Assembly: GCA_947627875.1 (NCBI GenBank)
Contig: CANQXS010000020.1
Location: forward strand, 1-47,805
DNA length: 47,805 nt
Direction: 5' to 3'
Source of the DNA: an uncultured Clostridia bacterium
Lineage (GTDB): Bacteria > Bacillota > Clostridia > Oscillospirales > Ruminococcaceae
A model generated the notes under the pieces. It made no database searches, was not told the origin of the DNA, and worked only from the letters and a program-made list of their open reading frames with translations. The position numbers and the translations under genes were made by a program. Below are positions 24,102 through 33,182 of this stretch, one piece after another. Positions within the stretch are counted from its first letter, which is position 1; every line of letters begins with the position of its first letter.

Positions 24102-24907
24102 AGCGGTACGTCCTCCTCCGAGCCGAACTGATTGAAGAGGCTCATCATAAACAGCACGATTATCATCAGGACGAGCGCCATAGCCGAGCCGAGATGGGGG
24201 TTATAGGAGTTGCCCGAGAACTGCATTTCGATGATATCGCCGATAAGGTCGTTGGTGCCGCCGCCGAGCATCCTTGAAATGATGAAGGTAGATACCGACG
24301 GCACGAATACGGCAATTACGCCGGTCGAGATGCCGGGCATCGAGAGGGGCAGAAGGACCTTTCTGACAAGGCGTATCTTATTCGAGCCGAGGTCCTGCGC
24401 GGCCTCTATAATGCTGTGGTCTATCTTAACCATCACCGAATAGAGCGGGAGTATCATAAATGGCAGATAGTTATACACCATGCCCAGAATGACGGCGCCC
24501 GAATTGTTGATTAGGCTGTAAGGTCCGAGGTCTATGAGCCCCAAGAGCCTGTTTATAAGTCCGTTTGACTCCAAAAGGGTCATCCAGGCGTAGGTCCTGA
24601 GCAGGAAGTTTATCCACATCGGGACCATAAGCAGGACTATAAATGTGGATTGGTTTATCGCGTTGACGCGGGAGATTATATATGCCGCAGGGAACGCTAT
24701 CAAAAGGCATATTACGGTCGCGATTATCGCAAAGAGTATCGAGCGGAACAGCACCGACATATACTCCGACATCGCGAAGATGTTTTCAAGCGTGATATTT
24801 CCGTCTGGATTGGTAAAGGCAAAGCCCACTACCAGTCCGAGCGGGACGACGGTGAATATCAGCACCCATACCGCATAGGGTATGGCAAGCGCTCTCGGAG
24901 TCTTCAT
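24098..24907 (-). CDS. potB: Spermidine/putrescine ABC permease PotB
   Basis: The 269-aa permease has helices of PotB type (AIPYAVWVLIFTVVPLGLVVGFAF at the start) and the EAA loop EAAQDLGSNKIRLVRKVLLPLSMPG. ATG 24907 is chosen because GGAGGACG stands just ahead, and its first base is the last base of the potA stop region (TAATG arrangement). A longer open frame extends into potA without a ribosome site. It works as a heterodimer with PotC. Confidence 0.93.
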   Translation of the reverse strand: MKTPRALAIPYAVWVLIFTVVPLGLVVGFAFTNPDGNITLENIFAMSEYMSVLFRSILFAIIATVICLLIAFPAAYIISRVNAINQSTFIVLLMVPMWINFLLRTYAWMTLLESNGLINRLLGLIDLGPYSLINNSGAVILGMVYNYLPFMILPLYSVMVKIDHSIIEAAQDLGSNKIRLVRKVLLPLSMPGISTGVIAVFVPSVSTFIISRMLGGGTNDLIGDIIEMQFSGNSYNPHLGSAMALVLMIIVLFMMSLFNQFGSEEDVPL

Positions 24908-25953
24908 TATTCGTCCTCCGATTTGTGCATGATATGTATGTCTTCCGGCGTAACGTTCATTCCGATTATCGAGCCGACCTCCTCGCTCCTGGTCGACTGG
25001 ATTATCCATTTATAGCCGAGGGCGTCAACGGTTATCTCGTAATGGACTCCCTTGAAGACGATATTCTCAACAACTCCGACGATAGCGCCCTCCTGCTGAG
25101 GGACGACCTTTATATCCTCGGGGCGTATAACAACGTCGACGAGCTCGTCTTTATCAAAGCCCTTGTCGACGCATACGAATTCCTTGCCCGCGAATTCAAC
25201 GAGGAAGTCGCGGCGCATAATTCCGTCGATTATGTTAGATTCGCCGATGAAGTCTGCTACAAAGGCGTTCTTCGGCTCGTTATAGATGTCCTGCGGAGTG
25301 CCTATCTGCTGGATACAGCCGTCGCGCATAACGACAACGGTATCCGACATAGTCAGGGCTTCCTCCTGATCGTGCGTTACATAGATGAAAGTAATTTCCA
25401 GATCCTGCTGCATTCGTTTCAGCTCTATCTGCATGTCTTTCCTGAGTTTAAGGTCGAGCGCTCCGAGAGGCTCGTCCAAGAGCAAAACCTTCGGTCGGTT
25501 CACGAGAGCTCTCGCTATTGCAATCCTCTGCTGCTGACCGCCCGACAGCGAATTGATAGAGCGCTTTTCATAGCCCCGCATATTAACAAGCTCGAGCATT
25601 TCGCTCACGCGCTCCCTGATCTCGTCCTCCGGAAGCTTTTGAATCCGAAGTCCGAAAGCGATGTTCTCATAGATATTCAGATGAGGAAACAGCGCATACT
25701 TCTGAAATACGGTGTTGACCTGACGCTTATGCGGAGGAAGATTTTTTATATTAACACCGTTAAAAAATAGTTCACCGCTCGCCATTTCGGCGAAGCCCCC
25801 GATGATACGCAGGGTTGTAGTCTTGCCGCAACCCGACGGCCCCAGAAGAGTTACGAACTGCTTGTCGATGATATCGAGGCTGATATTTTTTAATATCTGC
25901 TCCCCGTCGTATTCAACGACCGCATTCCGCAAACTGATGATAGTATTTTCCAA
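24907..25953 (-). CDS. potA: Spermidine/putrescine ABC transporter ATPase PotA
   Basis: The 348-aa ATPase has Walker A GPSGCGKT (38-45), a Q loop in [15 protein letters not shown], signature [15 protein letters not shown], Walker [12 protein letters not shown] and switch His in [10 protein letters not shown]. The last 100 residues are a TOBE-type regulatory domain. It powers polyamine import. The start is TTG at 25953, since the frame has no upstream ATG and the protein begins as family members do. The site AAGGAG is about 13 bases ahead, which is long, so translation may be weak. It is the first gene of the potABCD operon. A leader hairpin GGCGG/CCGCC lies between promoter and start. Confidence 0.95.
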   Translation of the reverse strand: MENTIISLRNAVVEYDGEQILKNISLDIIDKQFVTLLGPSGCGKTTTLRIIGGFAEMASGELFFNGVNIKNLPPHKRQVNTVFQKYALFPHLNIYENIAFGLRIQKLPEDEIRERVSEMLELVNMRGYEKRSINSLSGGQQQRIAIARALVNRPKVLLLDEPLGALDLKLRKDMQIELKRMQQDLEITFIYVTHDQEEALTMSDTVVVMRDGCIQQIGTPQDIYNEPKNAFVADFIGESNIIDGIMRRDFLVEFAGKEFVCVDKGFDKDELVDVVIRPEDIKVVPQQEGAIVGVVENIVFKGVHYEITVDALGYKWIIQSTRSEEVGSIIGMNVTPEDIHIMHKSEDE

Positions 25954-26014
25954 TTACTTTCTTTGTCTCCTTCGTTTTAGAAAATTCTTCGGCGGTCTGA
26001 CCTCCGCCGCAAAC

Positions 26015-26043
26015 ATTATAGCGCTTTTTTATTATTATTACAA
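26015..26043 (-). promoter_or_regulatory. Promoter of potABCD
   Basis: On the minus strand, TTGTAA (26043-26038) and TATAAT (26020-26015) are 17 bases apart. It is divergent from the murD promoter about 100 bases away. Confidence 0.85.
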
Positions 26044-26136
26044 TAACCTTAAAATAATTTTTCATTTCATACAAAAATCGACCCTTTCGCGACATTTCTT
26101 TTTTAATATTGACCAAATAATTCCCCCGAGAAGTGG

Positions 26137-26165
26137 TTGAAATTTCCGAAAAAATATTATATAAT
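26137..26165 (+). promoter_or_regulatory. Promoter of the murD-dnaE run
   Basis: TTGAAA (26137-26142) and TATAAT (26160-26165) are separated by 17 bases. The leader has a hairpin GCCCGC/GCGGGC (26183-26202) without a following T run, then GAGGAG before ATG 26239. Confidence 0.88.
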
Positions 26166-26238
26166 AATTACGGAAGGATTTTGCCCGCTTTTTTCGGCGG
26201 GCTCAACCGCTGCAATATGTCCGAGAGGAGTTTTTTAT

Positions 26239-27633
26239 ATGAGCAAAACCGCGCGTTTTTTTGAAGGACTGAAAGACAAAAAGGTCGCCTTTATCGGCAC
26301 CGGCGTGAGCCATAACGAGCTGATTTCCCTTTTTCTCAAGAAGGGGATAGACGTTACCGTTCTCGACCGCAAGACCGAGGAGCAGTATGACCCCGAGCTT
26401 CTCGGAAGGCTTCGCGGCGCGGGAGTAAAATTCATTACCGGCGAGGGCTACCTCGATTCTCTTGCCGATTTCGACGTTGTTTACCGCACCCCGGGAATGT
26501 ATTACAACCACCCTAAGCTTATCGAAGCCCGAAGCAGGGGAGTCGTTATAACGAGCGAGATGGAATCGTTTTTCGAGCTCTGCCCCTGCCGCATCTTCGC
26601 GATAACCGGCTCGAACGGAAAAACCACCACTACCACCCTTATTTCGGAATTTCTCAAAGCCGAGGGCTATACCGTCTGGCTCGGCGGAAACATCGGCAAG
26701 GCGCTTCTGCCGAGGATAGAGAGCATCTCTGAGGACGACTACGCGGTAGTCGAGCTCTCGAGCTTCCAGCTAATCTCGATGCGCCAGTCGCCCGACGTCG
26801 CCGTTATCACCAACATCACCCCCAACCATCTCGACGTCCACCCGAATATGGAGGAATACGTCGCCGCGAAGTGCAATATTTTAGACCACCAGAGCGCGTT
26901 TTCCCGCGCGGTCCTCAATGCAGACAACGAGGGGACTCTTAACCTTTGCGGAAGGGTCAGGGGCAGCCTCAATATGTTCTCAAGGCTTAAAAAGCCCGAG
27001 GTCGGAGCTTATCTCGACTCCGCGAGGAATATCTGCTATACCGACGGCAGAAAATCCGTTAAGATAATGCCCGCTTCAGACATAAGGATACCCGGCGAGC
27101 ATAACATCGAAAATATCCTCGCTGCGGTATGCGCCGTCTGGGGCGACGTTTCCGCCGAGACGATAGCCAAAGTCGCCAAAAACTTCGGCGGCGTCGAGCA
27201 TAGAATAGAATTTGTAAGAGAGCTCGACGGCGTTAAATACTACAACGATTCCGAGGCGACGAGCCCCCAGAGCACAGCCGTCTGCCTGCGCTCCTTCGGA
27301 AAGCGCATAATCGTGATCGCCGGCGGCTACGACAAGAAGATACCTTTCGACCCGCTCACCGAGCCGATGAATCAATTCGCTAAGGTCCTCGTCCTCATCG
27401 GCGCTACGGCTCCGCTGATAGAAAAAGCCGTCACCGACACTCCGCTCTACGACCCCGCCAAGCTTAAGATACTCCACGCCGGCTCGATGCGCGAGGCGGT
27501 CGAGCTTTCCCGCGAAAACGCCGTTTCGGGGGACGTTGTTGCTATGTCGCCCGCCTGCGCCTCCTTCGATATGTATCCCAACTGCAAGGTCAGGGGCAAG
27601 GACTTCAAGGCGATAGTGAATTCGCTGAAATGA
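26239..27633 (+). CDS. murD: UDP-N-acetylmuramoylalanine--D-glutamate ligase
   Basis: The 464-aa cytoplasmic ligase adds D-Glu to UDP-MurNAc-L-Ala with ATP. Mur-ligase order is clear: an N-terminal Rossmann domain (VAFIGTGVSHNELI), the central P loop GSNGKTTTT (about residues 120-130), ITPNHLDVH and YYNDSEATSPQS, and a C-terminal domain with VIAGGYDKKIPFDPL and SPACASFDMY. The length equals other MurD. ATG 26239 follows GAGGAG by 8 bases; the open frame extends upstream through the promoter and cannot be used. It leads a nine-gene run, with its stop overlapping the next start by 4 bases. Confidence 0.96.
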   Translation: MSKTARFFEGLKDKKVAFIGTGVSHNELISLFLKKGIDVTVLDRKTEEQYDPELLGRLRGAGVKFITGEGYLDSLADFDVVYRTPGMYYNHPKLIEARSRGVVITSEMESFFELCPCRIFAITGSNGKTTTTTLISEFLKAEGYTVWLGGNIGKALLPRIESISEDDYAVVELSSFQLISMRQSPDVAVITNITPNHLDVHPNMEEYVAAKCNILDHQSAFSRAVLNADNEGTLNLCGRVRGSLNMFSRLKKPEVGAYLDSARNICYTDGRKSVKIMPASDIRIPGEHNIENILAAVCAVWGDVSAETIAKVAKNFGGVEHRIEFVRELDGVKYYNDSEATSPQSTAVCLRSFGKRIIVIAGGYDKKIPFDPLTEPMNQFAKVLVLIGATAPLIEKAVTDTPLYDPAKLKILHAGSMREAVELSRENAVSGDVVAMSPACASFDMYPNCKVRGKDFKAIVNSLK

Positions 27634-28385
27634 TAAGGCTGCTTGAACAATTCGACGGTTCGGGGCTCCGCAGGTCTCATTATTCCGAGGCGATACTCAG
27701 CCATCTTGAAGCCTACGGCGCGGGCTTCGATTTCTGCCGATTCTACGAGGTCGCCGAAAAGAAGCGCTCAGCGGTTATATCGGTTTTCAACGGCTCGATG
27801 ACCGCGGATTTTACAGAAGGCGCCAAAATAACGCGCGCCGTCTGCCGCGAAATAGCTGAGTTTGCCGACTTTTGGCAGCCCTATTCGATAGAACTTCCCC
27901 GCGAGCTCGTGCAGCCCCGCGGCTTCTCGGGATATACCTCCCGCGAGCGGGTGTTTTTCGACGTCCCTCCGGCGGAGTCCTCCGAAGGGATAGCCGCCCC
28001 CGACCCAGAAACGGTCTTTAAGACGGTTTATTCCGACGGCGGAGACTACGGCTTATGGCTCACCGACACGCTGCGAAGGGTAAATATGAATCTGTCGCGG
28101 CTTTACGGATATGAGAGCGCCGTCCTTACGGTCAGGTTTATGCGCGGCGGCAGTGCCTATATAACCGACGTCGCGACCCCTCCCGAAGACAGAGGGCGGG
28201 GCTATGCCGAAAGGCTTTTAGGCGGAGCATCAAGGCTCCTCGCCGAAGAGGGACTTAGCGCCTATCTTGCCGCACCGCCCGAATCTGCGGGGTATTACCG
28301 AAAAATCGGCTGTCCCGAGTTTGCTTCGGACAGGATTTTCATAAAAAAAACAGTAACGGAGAATAAAAATGACGGAATTTTTTAA
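27630..28385 (+). CDS. GNAT-family N-acetyltransferase with N-terminal extension
   Basis: The 251-aa protein has a C-terminal GNAT fold from about residue 140: VLTVRFMRGGSAYITDVATPP, the acetyl-CoA loop EDRGRGYAERLLGGAS (R-G-x-G-Y-A type), and YYRKIGC near the end. The first 130 residues are unrelated to the short GNAT core but are common in Clostridia proteins of this class. The substrate is unknown. Start and stop overlap murD (ATGA) and the next gene (17 bases), so it is part of the operon. Confidence 0.82.
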   Translation: MIRLLEQFDGSGLRRSHYSEAILSHLEAYGAGFDFCRFYEVAEKKRSAVISVFNGSMTADFTEGAKITRAVCREIAEFADFWQPYSIELPRELVQPRGFSGYTSRERVFFDVPPAESSEGIAAPDPETVFKTVYSDGGDYGLWLTDTLRRVNMNLSRLYGYESAVLTVRFMRGGSAYITDVATPPEDRGRGYAERLLGGASRLLAEEGLSAYLAAPPESAGYYRKIGCPEFASDRIFIKKTVTENKNDGIF

Positions 28386-29637
28386 GATCGATCCAAAGCT
28401 CAGAGCCCTCGCAGAAAAGGCTGAGGAAGCCTGCGAGGCTGATTTTAAGCGCATAGACGACATCGCGCGGCATAACGGCGAGAAGGTCCTCGCCGCGTTC
28501 ATAAAGAACAGCGTCCCCGAGACCGCCCTTCACGGCACCACCGGCTACGGCTACGACGACCTCGGCAGAGACACCCTCGACAGGGTATATGCCGACGCAC
28601 TCGGCGCCGAGGACGCGCTCGTCCGCTTCAACTTCGTGAACGGCACCCACACCATCTCGACCGCGCTCTTCGGAATACTCCGCCCCGGCGACAGGCTGCT
28701 TATGTGTACCGGCGCGCCTTACGATACCCTTGAAGAGATAGTCGGCAAGCGCGGAAAGCCGGGAAACGGCTCGCTCCGCGACTACGGAATCGAATACGAG
28801 GAAGTAGACCTTAAGCCCGACGGAATGCCCGACCTTGAGCGGATAGCCGAGAGGGCGAAGGGCGCGAAGATAGCCTATATCCAGCGCTCGCGCGGGTATT
28901 CTACAAGACCTTCATACACCGTCGGAAACATCGCCGAGATCGTCAGGGCGATACGCTCAGCCGGCAGCGACGCTGTCATTATGGTCGACAACTGCTACGG
29001 CGAATTTGTAGAAGAGCTCGAGCCGCTCGACGTCGGAGCCGATATAATGATGGGCTCGCTGATCAAAAATCCCGGCGGCGGAATAGCCTCGACGGGCGGC
29101 TACATAGCCGGCAGGCGCGACCTTATCGAGCTCTGCTCCTACCGCCTTACAGTTGTAGGAATGGGCAAGGAGATAGGCGCAACGCTCCATCAGAACCGCG
29201 AGATGTATCTCGGATTCTTCCTCGCCCCTCAGACGGTTGCAAACGCCGTTAAAACCTCGGTATTTGCCTGCCGTCTCTTTGAGAGCCTCGGCTATGAGAC
29301 CTTGCCTAAGTCTGGCGAGCCGCGGGCCGATATAATCGCCTCGATACTCCTGAAAAACGAAGGCGCGCTCTGCTCCTTTATCCGCGGAATACAGCACGGC
29401 GCCCCGATAGACAGCTTCGTTACCCCAGAGCCATGGGATATGCCGGGCTACGAATCCAAGGTGATAATGGCTGCGGGAGCGTTCACTATGGGAGCTTCCA
29501 TCGAACTTTCTGCCGACGCCCCGATACGCGAGCCCTACGCCGCCTGGCTCCAGGGCGGGATAACCTATCCTACGGGGCGCATGGGGGTAATACTCGCGGC
29601 GCAGAATATGATCGACGAAAAAACAATAACTTTATAA
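28369..29637 (+). CDS. Methionine gamma-lyase-like PLP protein (YnbB family)
   Basis: The 422-aa protein has the fold-type I PLP pattern of the family sometimes called aluminium resistance/methionine gamma-lyase (YnbB). The signs are FVNGTHTISTALFGIL, VDNCYGEFVEELEPLDVGADIMMGSLIKNPGGG, where the Lys of SLIKNPGGG is the probable Schiff-base residue, and a C-terminal ELSADAPIREPYAAWLQGG typical of the family. It probably acts on sulfur amino acids, but the true substrate is not known. ATG 28369 has GGAG 8 bases ahead. hprK follows after 12 bases. Confidence 0.88.
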   Translation: MTEFFKIDPKLRALAEKAEEACEADFKRIDDIARHNGEKVLAAFIKNSVPETALHGTTGYGYDDLGRDTLDRVYADALGAEDALVRFNFVNGTHTISTALFGILRPGDRLLMCTGAPYDTLEEIVGKRGKPGNGSLRDYGIEYEEVDLKPDGMPDLERIAERAKGAKIAYIQRSRGYSTRPSYTVGNIAEIVRAIRSAGSDAVIMVDNCYGEFVEELEPLDVGADIMMGSLIKNPGGGIASTGGYIAGRRDLIELCSYRLTVVGMGKEIGATLHQNREMYLGFFLAPQTVANAVKTSVFACRLFESLGYETLPKSGEPRADIIASILLKNEGALCSFIRGIQHGAPIDSFVTPEPWDMPGYESKVIMAAGAFTMGASIELSADAPIREPYAAWLQGGITYPTGRMGVILAAQNMIDEKTITL

Positions 29638-29649
29638 GGAGAGATAATT

Positions 29650-30609
29650 ATGGCGGAAGTCTACAAGGTATCAATAGCCGACCTCGTGAACGAGCTTTCA
29701 CTCGAGGTCGTCTACAGCAAAGGCCCGCTCGAAAAGAGCTATATCTACAACAACGATATCAACCGTCCGGCGCTCCAGCTCACCGGTTTTTACGAGTATT
29801 TCAACACCGGAAAGGTCCAGGCCTGCGGCAACACCGAGTTTGCCTATCTAAACGGTCTCGACCCCGAGACCCGCGCAAAGTCGCTCGACAAGCTGTTTTC
29901 CTATAAATTCCCCGCGCTCATCGTCTGCCAGAACCACGATATCTTCCCCGAGATGCTCGCCGCCGCCCAAAAATACGAGGTCCCGCTTCTCAGGACCGCT
30001 CTCGGCTCCTCGGAGCTCCTCGCGAGGGGTATAGCCTATCTCAACGTTCAGTTGGCTCAGCGAATAACCCGCCACGGTGTTCTGATCGAGATCTACGGCG
30101 AGGGCGTTCTCATCGTCGGAGAGAGCGGCGTAGGTAAATCCGAGACGGCTATCGAGCTCGTAAAGCGCGGGCATCGCCTTGTCGCCGACGACGCCGTCGA
30201 GATAAAAAAGGTCTCGGCGATATCCCTTGTAGGCTCCTCACCCGAGAATATCCGCCACTTCATCGAGCTCAGGGGCATAGGAATAGTGAACGTCCGCAGG
30301 CTCTACGGAATGGGCTCGATAAAAATGACCGAGCGCATCGACCTCGTCGTAAAGTTAGAGCCTTGGGACCCCGACCGCTTCTACGACAGAATGGGAGTAG
30401 ACAGCGAATACACGAGCATTTTGGATGTAAAGGTCCCGAGCATTACAATACCGGTAAAGCCCGGGCGCAACTTAGCAGTTATTCTTGAGGTCGCGGCGAT
30501 GAACAACCGCGAGAAGAAGATGGGCTACAACGCCGCTCAGGAGCTTTTAGGGAACCTCGGTCTCGAGATGGAAGGCACCGAAACCGTCCAGAATTGGACC
30601 GATTTATGA
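29650..30609 (+). CDS. hprK: HPr kinase/phosphorylase
   Basis: The 319-aa protein phosphorylates and dephosphorylates Ser46 of HPr, the switch of carbon catabolite control in Bacillota. The N-terminal half is the MurF-like HprK domain. The kinase half has Walker A GESGVGKS (157-164), H142 (ITRHGVLIEI), the acid pair VADDAVEI and the HprK signature near LELRGIGIVNVRRLYG (about 210-225). The length is normal. AAGGAG stands ahead of ATG. The stop overlaps the next gene by 4 bases. It is placed with cell-wall genes, as in many Clostridia. Confidence 0.96.
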   Translation: MAEVYKVSIADLVNELSLEVVYSKGPLEKSYIYNNDINRPALQLTGFYEYFNTGKVQACGNTEFAYLNGLDPETRAKSLDKLFSYKFPALIVCQNHDIFPEMLAAAQKYEVPLLRTALGSSELLARGIAYLNVQLAQRITRHGVLIEIYGEGVLIVGESGVGKSETAIELVKRGHRLVADDAVEIKKVSAISLVGSSPENIRHFIELRGIGIVNVRRLYGMGSIKMTERIDLVVKLEPWDPDRFYDRMGVDSEYTSILDVKVPSITIPVKPGRNLAVILEVAAMNNREKKMGYNAAQELLGNLGLEMEGTETVQNWTDL

Positions 30610-31349
30610 CGAACGGGCTGTTTTTAGAGGCCGACCTTCACACCCATACGGTCGCTTCGACCCACGCTTTTTCGACGATTACCGAGAACTGCGAATACGC
30701 ATCGCAGATAGGCGTAAAGTGTATTGCCTTGACAGATCACGGCATGGCGATGCCAGATTCGCCCCACGTCTGGCACTTTGAAAATATGCGCGTCCTGCCC
30801 CGAAAGATACGCGGCGTAAGCGTATTAAAGGGCGTCGAGGCGAATATTTTGAATTATGACGGCAATCTCGACGTCCCCGAAAAGCACCTCGCAAATATCG
30901 AATGGCTCGTCGCCTCGTATCACCGCTACTATTTCGAGAATTTCGCCGTCGCCGATAAAAAGACGGTTACCGAAGGATATCTGAAGCTCTTCGAGCGTTA
31001 CGGCGTCGACCTTGTCGGTCACCCGACGACCAAGAATTTTCCCGCAGACTGGGACATTCTCGCGAAAGCCGCCGCCGAGCGGGGGATACTTTTAGAGCTC
31101 AACGAGAGCTCCGTCGCGACGGGAAAAAGCCCGCGCGAAAACGTTCTGGCGATGCTTTCCGCCTGCAAAAAATACGGCTGCGAAATAGCAGTCGACAGCG
31201 ATGCTCATTTTTGGAGCGCGATAGGCTCTGCGCCGCTCTCGTCGAAGCTCTTAGAGGAAGCCGGCTTCCCGACCGAGCTTATCGTCAACGCCGATATAGA
31301 CCGCCTGCGCGAAAGGGTGCATAAAAAGCACCCCGAAATTGAAATATAA
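30606..31349 (+). CDS. PHP-domain phosphoesterase (YcdX-like)
   Basis: The 247-aa protein has the PHP metal-binding motifs: ADLHTHTVAS (motif I), ALTDHGMAM (motif II), EANI, ASYHRYY, GHPTTK and DSDAHFWS (motif IV). Three metal ions are expected. YcdX-type enzymes are small phosphatases; HisJ-like and PolX PHP domains differ in context. The substrate is unknown. ATG 30606 overlaps the hprK stop. A further ATG-type start 12 bases upstream in frame lacks support. MurB follows 21 bases later. Confidence 0.87.
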   Translation: MTNGLFLEADLHTHTVASTHAFSTITENCEYASQIGVKCIALTDHGMAMPDSPHVWHFENMRVLPRKIRGVSVLKGVEANILNYDGNLDVPEKHLANIEWLVASYHRYYFENFAVADKKTVTEGYLKLFERYGVDLVGHPTTKNFPADWDILAKAAAERGILLELNESSVATGKSPRENVLAMLSACKKYGCEIAVDSDAHFWSAIGSAPLSSKLLEEAGFPTELIVNADIDRLRERVHKKHPEIEI

Positions 31350-31370
31350 TACCTCCGAGGGGAAATGCTT

Positions 31371-32300
31371 ATGACTCACCGTGAAAAGCTTGGATTTATC
31401 GAGGCTTACGCTGCCGATAAAGGCTGCAGGATACTGAAAGACGAACCCCTCAGGCTCCATACCTCGGTCAGAACCGGCGGGAGCTGCGACCTTATGGTCT
31501 TTGCGCCAGATTCCGAGACCGCCGCAAGGGTGTATTTCAAATGTAAAGATACCGAGCTTTACAGTATGATCCTCGGAAACGGCTCTAACGTCCTCTTTAC
31601 CGACAAAGGCTTCAGGGGCGCGGTGATAGTCCCCGAGGACCCGCCTGGGAGCATAAAATGCGACGGCGAGAGGATAACCGCCTCGGCGGGAGTAAAGCTC
31701 TCGACGGTCTGCAAAGCCGCTCTTGACAACGGTTTGACGGGTCTTGAATTTGCCTACGGCATTCCCGGAACGGTGGGCGGGGCGGTTTATATGAACGCCG
31801 GAGCCTACGGCGGAGAAATAAAGGGCATAGTCGAGAGCGTAAGAGCCGTTCTGCCCTCCGGCAAGGTAAAAGACTTTACAGCCGACGGGCTTATGCTCGG
31901 CTACCGAACCAGCAGATTTGCCCATAGCGGCGAGGTAATTACCTCTGCTGTTTTCAGGCTCGAAAGTGGCGACCGCGATCAGATCTCCGCGAAGATGGAG
32001 GAGCTTATAAAGCGCCGCCACGACCGCCAGCCGCTCGAATATCCCTCCTTCGGCTCGGCATTCAAGCGCCCCGAGGGAACTTATGCGGGGCTCGTCATCG
32101 AGCAGAGCGGGCTTAAAGGCGCTGCGGTCGGCAGGGCTCAGATAAGCCCCAAGCACGCAAACTTCATAATAAACCTCGGCGGCGCAACGTCGTCGGATAT
32201 AATAGAGCTTATCGAGCTGACCAAAAGGACGGTCAAGGAAAAAACGGGGTATACCCTCGAGCCCGAGGTAAGGCTTATACCCTCCGAGCCCGTAAAGTAG
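31371..32300 (+). CDS. murB: UDP-N-acetylenolpyruvoylglucosamine reductase
   Basis: The 309-aa flavoprotein reduces UDP-GlcNAc-enolpyruvate to UDP-MurNAc with NADPH. It has TSVRTGGSCDLMV and LGNGSNVLFTD (FAD), GIPGTVGGAVYMNAGAYGGE, LGYRTSRF, PSFGSAFKRPEG (proton-donor Ser) and a final EPEVRLI. The missing extra loop makes it the type II form. ATG 31371 is preferred to the ATG at 31365, since GAGGGG ends 8 bases before the first and only 2 before the second. It makes the substrate branch used by MurC/MurD. Confidence 0.95.
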   Translation: MTHREKLGFIEAYAADKGCRILKDEPLRLHTSVRTGGSCDLMVFAPDSETAARVYFKCKDTELYSMILGNGSNVLFTDKGFRGAVIVPEDPPGSIKCDGERITASAGVKLSTVCKAALDNGLTGLEFAYGIPGTVGGAVYMNAGAYGGEIKGIVESVRAVLPSGKVKDFTADGLMLGYRTSRFAHSGEVITSAVFRLESGDRDQISAKMEELIKRRHDRQPLEYPSFGSAFKRPEGTYAGLVIEQSGLKGAAVGRAQISPKHANFIINLGGATSSDIIELIELTKRTVKEKTGYTLEPEVRLIPSEPVK

Positions 32301-32327
32301 CCCCGCTTTACATCGAAAGGAAGAAAA

Positions 32328-33182
32328 ATGAACATTATCATCGTAACGGGAATGTCGGGAGCCGGAAAATCCAGCGCTCTCAACGTCTTTGAAGACCTCG
32401 GATTTTACTGCATCGACAATATGCCGCCCGAGCTTTTGGCGAGTTTTGCCGAGCTGATAGGAAATTCCGCGCCCAAGACGGATAAAATCTGCTTCGCCGT
32501 CGACGTCCGCTCGCGCGACCTCTTCTCGAAATTCCGCGAGAGCGTCGAAGGGCTGAGGAATTCCGGCGCGTCGGTGACGGTCGTGTTTATCGACTGCGAC
32601 GACGGCGTTCTCATCAACCGCTATAAAGAGACCCGCCGCAGGCACCCCCTTGAAGACGAGGCTTCGGGCAACCTTATGAGGGCGATCGAGCTCGAGCGCG
32701 CCGAGATCTCGGGCGCAAGGGAGCTTGCCGACATTTATATCGACTCTACGAGCGTCCGTCCGGCTGAGTTCAAGAACCGCATACGCGGTCTGTTTTCCGA
32801 CAGCGCGGGAGGCATGATAATCGACGTCGTTTCCTTCGGCTACACCTTCGGAATTCCCAAGGACGCCGACCTCGTTTTCGACGTAAGGTGCTTCGACAAT
32901 CCGTTTTACGTCCCCGAGCTCCGCCCCCGAACCGGTCTCGACGACGAGGTCTATAACTACGTCTTCGGAAACAGAGAAGCCGTCGAGATTTACGAAAGAA
33001 TTTACGGTCTTGTGACCGCGATGATACCCCTCTGCAAAAAGGAGGGAAAGAGCCGCTTTGTAGTGGCGTTCGGCTGCACGGGCGGGCGCCACCGCAGCGT
33101 GAGCTTTGCGCGCAGGCTCTCGGAAGCCCTTATTAAAGACGGCTGCGACGTAAGAGTCGAGCACAGGTGTCTGATAAAATGA
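32328..33182 (+). CDS. rapZ: RNase adapter RapZ/YvcJ nucleotide-binding protein
   Basis: The 284-aa protein has the P loop GMSGAGKSSA (8-17) followed by LEDLGFYCIDNMPPELL-type sequence, and the RapZ C-terminal domain with TFGIPKDADLVFDVRCFDNPFY and the CTGGRHRSVSFARRL motif (about 258-272). In E. coli RapZ controls GlmZ decay and GlcN6P synthesis; in Bacillus YvcJ has a less clear GTPase role. AAAGGAAG lies ahead of the ATG. The stop overlaps whiA by 4 bases, with no yvcK gene between them. Confidence 0.95.
   Translation: MNIIIVTGMSGAGKSSALNVFEDLGFYCIDNMPPELLASFAELIGNSAPKTDKICFAVDVRSRDLFSKFRESVEGLRNSGASVTVVFIDCDDGVLINRYKETRRRHPLEDEASGNLMRAIELERAEISGARELADIYIDSTSVRPAEFKNRIRGLFSDSAGGMIIDVVSFGYTFGIPKDADLVFDVRCFDNPFYVPELRPRTGLDDEVYNYVFGNREAVEIYERIYGLVTAMIPLCKKEGKSRFVVAFGCTGGRHRSVSFARRLSEALIKDGCDVRVEHRCLIK

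Noticed and set aside
31251-33164. A 637-codon minus-strand frame opposite murB and rapZ
   Set aside because: Both plus-strand genes are well-known families with all motifs; the opposite frame is a by-product of GC-rich codons.
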